Of a DNA stretch of 33,543 bases, positions 32,101-33,543 are shown piece by piece. Below the pieces are notes generated by a model. That model did no database searches and had not been told where the DNA came from. It worked only from the letters and a program-made list of their open reading frames with translations. The stretch is from the NCBI GenBank assembly GCA_024762995.1, contig JANTGI010000021.1, positions 1 through 33,543 on the forward strand. The letters are read 5' to 3'. The position numbers and the translations under genes are program-made. Within the stretch, counting starts at the first letter, position 1. Each line of letters starts with the position of its first letter. Source of the DNA: Saprospiraceae bacterium. GTDB taxonomy: Bacteria > Bacteroidota > Bacteroidia > Chitinophagales > Saprospiraceae.

Positions 32101-33509
32101 TGAGAAATGCTTTTATCTTCAAAATTAACAGTAAGAGGAGCACAGCCATCTTTGACATCCGGCAAAAATAGGGCATTAGGTGTGTAGATGTTGGCTGTAA
32201 TGACACCGAAACCCATACAACCGGCTGCCGTGGTTACCTTTAGGATAGTGGTATCTACGGTTAATCCTTCCAAGGAATAGGTCGTAGTGTCATAATCCAC
32301 ATACAAATGAGAAGGGTTTTGCTCGGAGGAAGTCATGCCGTCGCTGAAGATATATTCCCAGCTTGCTATGCCCGAAGAAGTACCTGTAAAATCAAGCATG
32401 ACCGGTTCGGAGCAACTGTAGTCAGGACTGACTGTCGCCATGGCTACCGGGTCTTCCACAAAAATAGTAACTGTTGTATCTCCCATGCATTGGCCGTCAG
32501 GAGAAGTCAAGGTGAGTTTAATGGTTTTGGTGCCGCCGGTATTGAATCTAAAGTTGGGGCTTACTTGCGTAGATGTTGTCGGTGTCGCATCAGGTCCAAA
32601 CTCCCACTGGTAAGTCCCAATAGGAGAAGTGTTGATGGCGGTATAAATGACTGATTTACACAAGGTATCATTATCTAAGGTGAAGCTTGGTTTAGGGCTA
32701 CCGACCCCAATGGAGATGGTTTTTTCTTTGACACAGCCATTATCATCCGACACAGATAAGGTGACTGGGTAGGAGCCGTCTTGTGTGTAGGTTTGCGGGG
32801 GTGGAGTAACACCGTCATAAGTACTTCCTCCAAAATCCCAATGAAACACGTAAGCACCGGGGGGAGTGGTATTTGTGAAGGATACGTTTAATGGCGGGTT
32901 ACAAGCGACCGGTGGATTGGGCGTGGTGATAAAGGTTGGACTGGGTGGATTAGAGACCTTAATAAAGTCCGCTACCGCAATGGTGGTATCACAGCCCGGT
33001 TTGTCTGTGACCAATTGAAGACCGGCAGTAAAAGACCCGGAAGTGATGTAGGTATGCGTCGGGTTGGGCGTACCTGAATCTCCCCCACCGTCTCCAAAGA
33101 CCCAACTATAATTGGTGACGGTTATTTGAGAAGCAACATTAGATGAATCTTTAAAGGCAACGTCTAGGGGCTGGCATCCCGATTGGGGGTCTGCGGTGAA
33201 GAAAGGAATTGGTTTGGGATAAATTTGAATGCTGATGGTGCCAACTACAGACCCGTTTTGAGATTCCTTAAACTTGACAACATAGGTTTTTACTTGCGTA
33301 AAAGTATGAGAAGGGTTCTTGATAACGGAAGTACCCCCATCATCAAAATCCCAATAAAACGTAGAACTGCTACCCGGTGCGGCAAATTGGACCGTAAGCG
33401 GGGCACAGCCTTCTGTTTGGTCGGCTGTTTGAGCGGATAAGGAGATGGTGCTGCTCACAAGCAGTACAAGGATAAATAAAATAGGAACTGTTTTTAATAT
33501 TTTGGTCAT
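29124..33509 (-). CDS. Large secreted PKD-repeat protein with type B gliding/T9SS C-terminal domain
   Basis: This is a probable cell-surface or secreted adhesin-like protein of 1461 aa. A signal peptide (about 1-26, ending ISLSAQ) is followed by a chain of about 14 PKD-like units of 80-90 residues. Many carry the core WDFGDG (for example HWDFGDGSTL, FWDFGDGTDT, EWDFGDGTPT) and each opens with a motif like GCAPLTVNF. The last one or two units before the end (YSYSWSPTNL, YVFSWNPTDG) are a different, degenerate type. The C-terminal about 90 residues start IPNAFTPNNDGTNDFF and contain FRIYDRWGQKVYDN and GWDGKYKNKELPSDVYPYIVEV, the type B sorting domain that directs export through the type IX secretion system. 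No enzymatic domain is visible. ATG 33509 gives a complete signal peptide. Confidence 0.93.
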   Translation of the reverse strand: MTKILKTVPILFILVLLVSSTISLSAQTADQTEGCAPLTVQFAAPGSSSTFYWDFDDGGTSVIKNPSHTFTQVKTYVVKFKESQNGSVVGTISIQIYPKPIPFFTADPQSGCQPLDVAFKDSSNVASQITVTNYSWVFGDGGGDSGTPNPTHTYITSGSFTAGLQLVTDKPGCDTTIAVADFIKVSNPPSPTFITTPNPPVACNPPLNVSFTNTTPPGAYVFHWDFGGSTYDGVTPPPQTYTQDGSYPVTLSVSDDNGCVKEKTISIGVGSPKPSFTLDNDTLCKSVIYTAINTSPIGTYQWEFGPDATPTTSTQVSPNFRFNTGGTKTIKLTLTSPDGQCMGDTTVTIFVEDPVAMATVSPDYSCSEPVMLDFTGTSSGIASWEYIFSDGMTSSEQNPSHLYVDYDTTTYSLEGLTVDTTILKVTTAAGCMGFGVITANIYTPNALFLPDVKDGCAPLTVNFEDKSISQENIVSWHWDFGDGSTLDATNDNTIPHTYTQPGEYPVQLIIVNSGGCRDTSYIQTIFVGEPITLDFSVDKTDICPGDTVHFMDLSNNANIDAYHYYSDGDRLTHCASDGNPAWTFHETGSQDVTLEAIYNGCHSTLTKPGLINVHGPIAKINYNMACESPFDFNFTSLAEDADSIFWDFGDGTDTMMVSTITHTYADTGDYTIILRSTNNTSGCEESSDTVQIHVRDIKASFTIPPKVCKGADLMLDASASQDVNGICYKGYQWNSSEKRPITVGTPVLPFEFSFGGSGDQWVELIVDDVNGCRDTLRQYTRVFGAEAKIFPSDTLICLPNSIDFTSITSGDTTLASWEWDFGDNQTGMGQNITHNFALPNPADNIFKVSLTVKDVLGCEGMDTALVNIYEPTSTITTIPTPPFICIGETVNFSATDFTTQGSHLNFNWDFGNGTTSNNQTGSATYNTAGSFPAVLSFTEAATGCAGSTQVEVKVQDYPTAAFSSSVDGQSVLCYPINIEFIDQSSPSTGLSYFWDFGNGGNAVGDTVVAVFGKGTFDVSHVVATSFGCTDTITKPINTTGPEGDFTLDKTTICLGENITATINPADTVDVGSFHFDFGDGTLIHDQLTATHAYTFLPGSNQQPIKLVLTSVDGSCSFTAEKIVTILNTQAEFTNSSGTLTGCEAENFTFVNQSIDANQFEWDFGDGTPTSNLESPTHVFTGAGTYQVTLTASNTGSNCVSTVTHSVTILPEIPVSTDDVSICQGDTATLQVNNPQTNYSYSWSPTNLVGMPNSSSTTAFPSVTTNFIVTASDTSGCTGMDTATVFVVTPIPNITFDTTIFAGTTINLPVEYNPPYVFSWNPTDGLSCLVCSNPSVTPTEDITYGLSITDDAACFTSTGLFVIHIFPEDIDIPNAFTPNNDGTNDFFNVIITDDVASLLEVTDFRIYDRWGQKVYDNDNKSKGWDGKYKNKELPSDVYPYIVEVTFLNGKKKTLKGTVTLLR

Positions 33510-33543
33510 AATGCCGTCATTTTTGTTTCTAGTAATTGCTCTC

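Noticed and set aside
29124-33509. Several + strand open frames of 70-117 codons opposite the PKD gene.
   Set aside because: They are antisense to a strongly supported gene with repeated domains, and their periodic nature follows from the PKD repeats.

Overview
The window looks like chromosomal DNA from a member of the Bacteroidota, probably a Saprospiria-like or related gliding lineage (the class is inference). The evidence is: a 1461-residue PKD-repeat surface protein ending in a type B gliding/T9SS sorting domain; a DUF4294 protein; a fused PabB-PabC enzyme; a SurA-type triplet with a lipoprotein in the middle; and several promoters matching the Bacteroidota -7 element TAnnTTTG. Base composition is moderately AT-rich. 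I see no tRNA, rRNA, CRISPR array, phage gene or intact transposase.

Left part (1-8984): a Na+/H+-type antiporter with a TrkA regulatory tail (-), then trmB, rpmH and rnpA (+), a lipoprotein M1 aminopeptidase with a C-terminal helical-repeat tail (+), a GNAT acetyltransferase (+) and the replicative helicase dnaB (-). rpmH (51 aa, 3425-3580) is easily missed because it is short. Between dnaB and the next gene lies an 850-bp AT-rich gap with a cluster of DnaA-box-like 9-mers, a 20-bp palindrome made of two opposed boxes, and a (TA)n run. I regard it as a candidate replication origin.

Middle part (9835-17482): a six-helix membrane protein translationally coupled to a winged-helix regulator, tatA (-), a 955-aa FAD plus Fe-S oxidoreductase (+), a nitroreductase (-), a two-helix membrane protein (-), a 36-aa single-helix protein (-) and an O-antigen-ligase-like polymerase (-).

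Right part (17785-33509): a probable operon for outer-membrane protein maturation (parvulin isomerase, SurA_N-like lipoprotein, SurA-like isomerase, ChaN-family protein), an HD-domain protein (-), an HtrA/Deg protease (+), DUF4294 (-), a Skp/OmpH-like lipoprotein (+) followed directly by pabBC (+), and the PKD protein (-). SurA-like, Skp-like and Deg-like factors within 10 kb form a periplasmic folding and quality-control neighbourhood.

The genes are mostly familiar; the novelty is in the gaps. I found (1) a 38-bp repeat in six copies, five of them upstream of + strand genes and three of those only 71-79 nt from the start codon; (2) a MITE-like element at 14985-15277 with 13-bp terminal inverted repeats and a perfect 7-bp target duplication, plus a shorter relative (4060-4179) and a partial relative lacking an internal 41-bp block (28999-29109); (3) a 447-bp insertion-like segment at the 3' end of the DUF4294 gene, bounded by 11-bp direct repeats; (4) a set of hairpins sharing an AAGG/CCTT apex; and (5) a terminator-like hairpin inside the first codons of pabBC. 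All alignments were made by eye.
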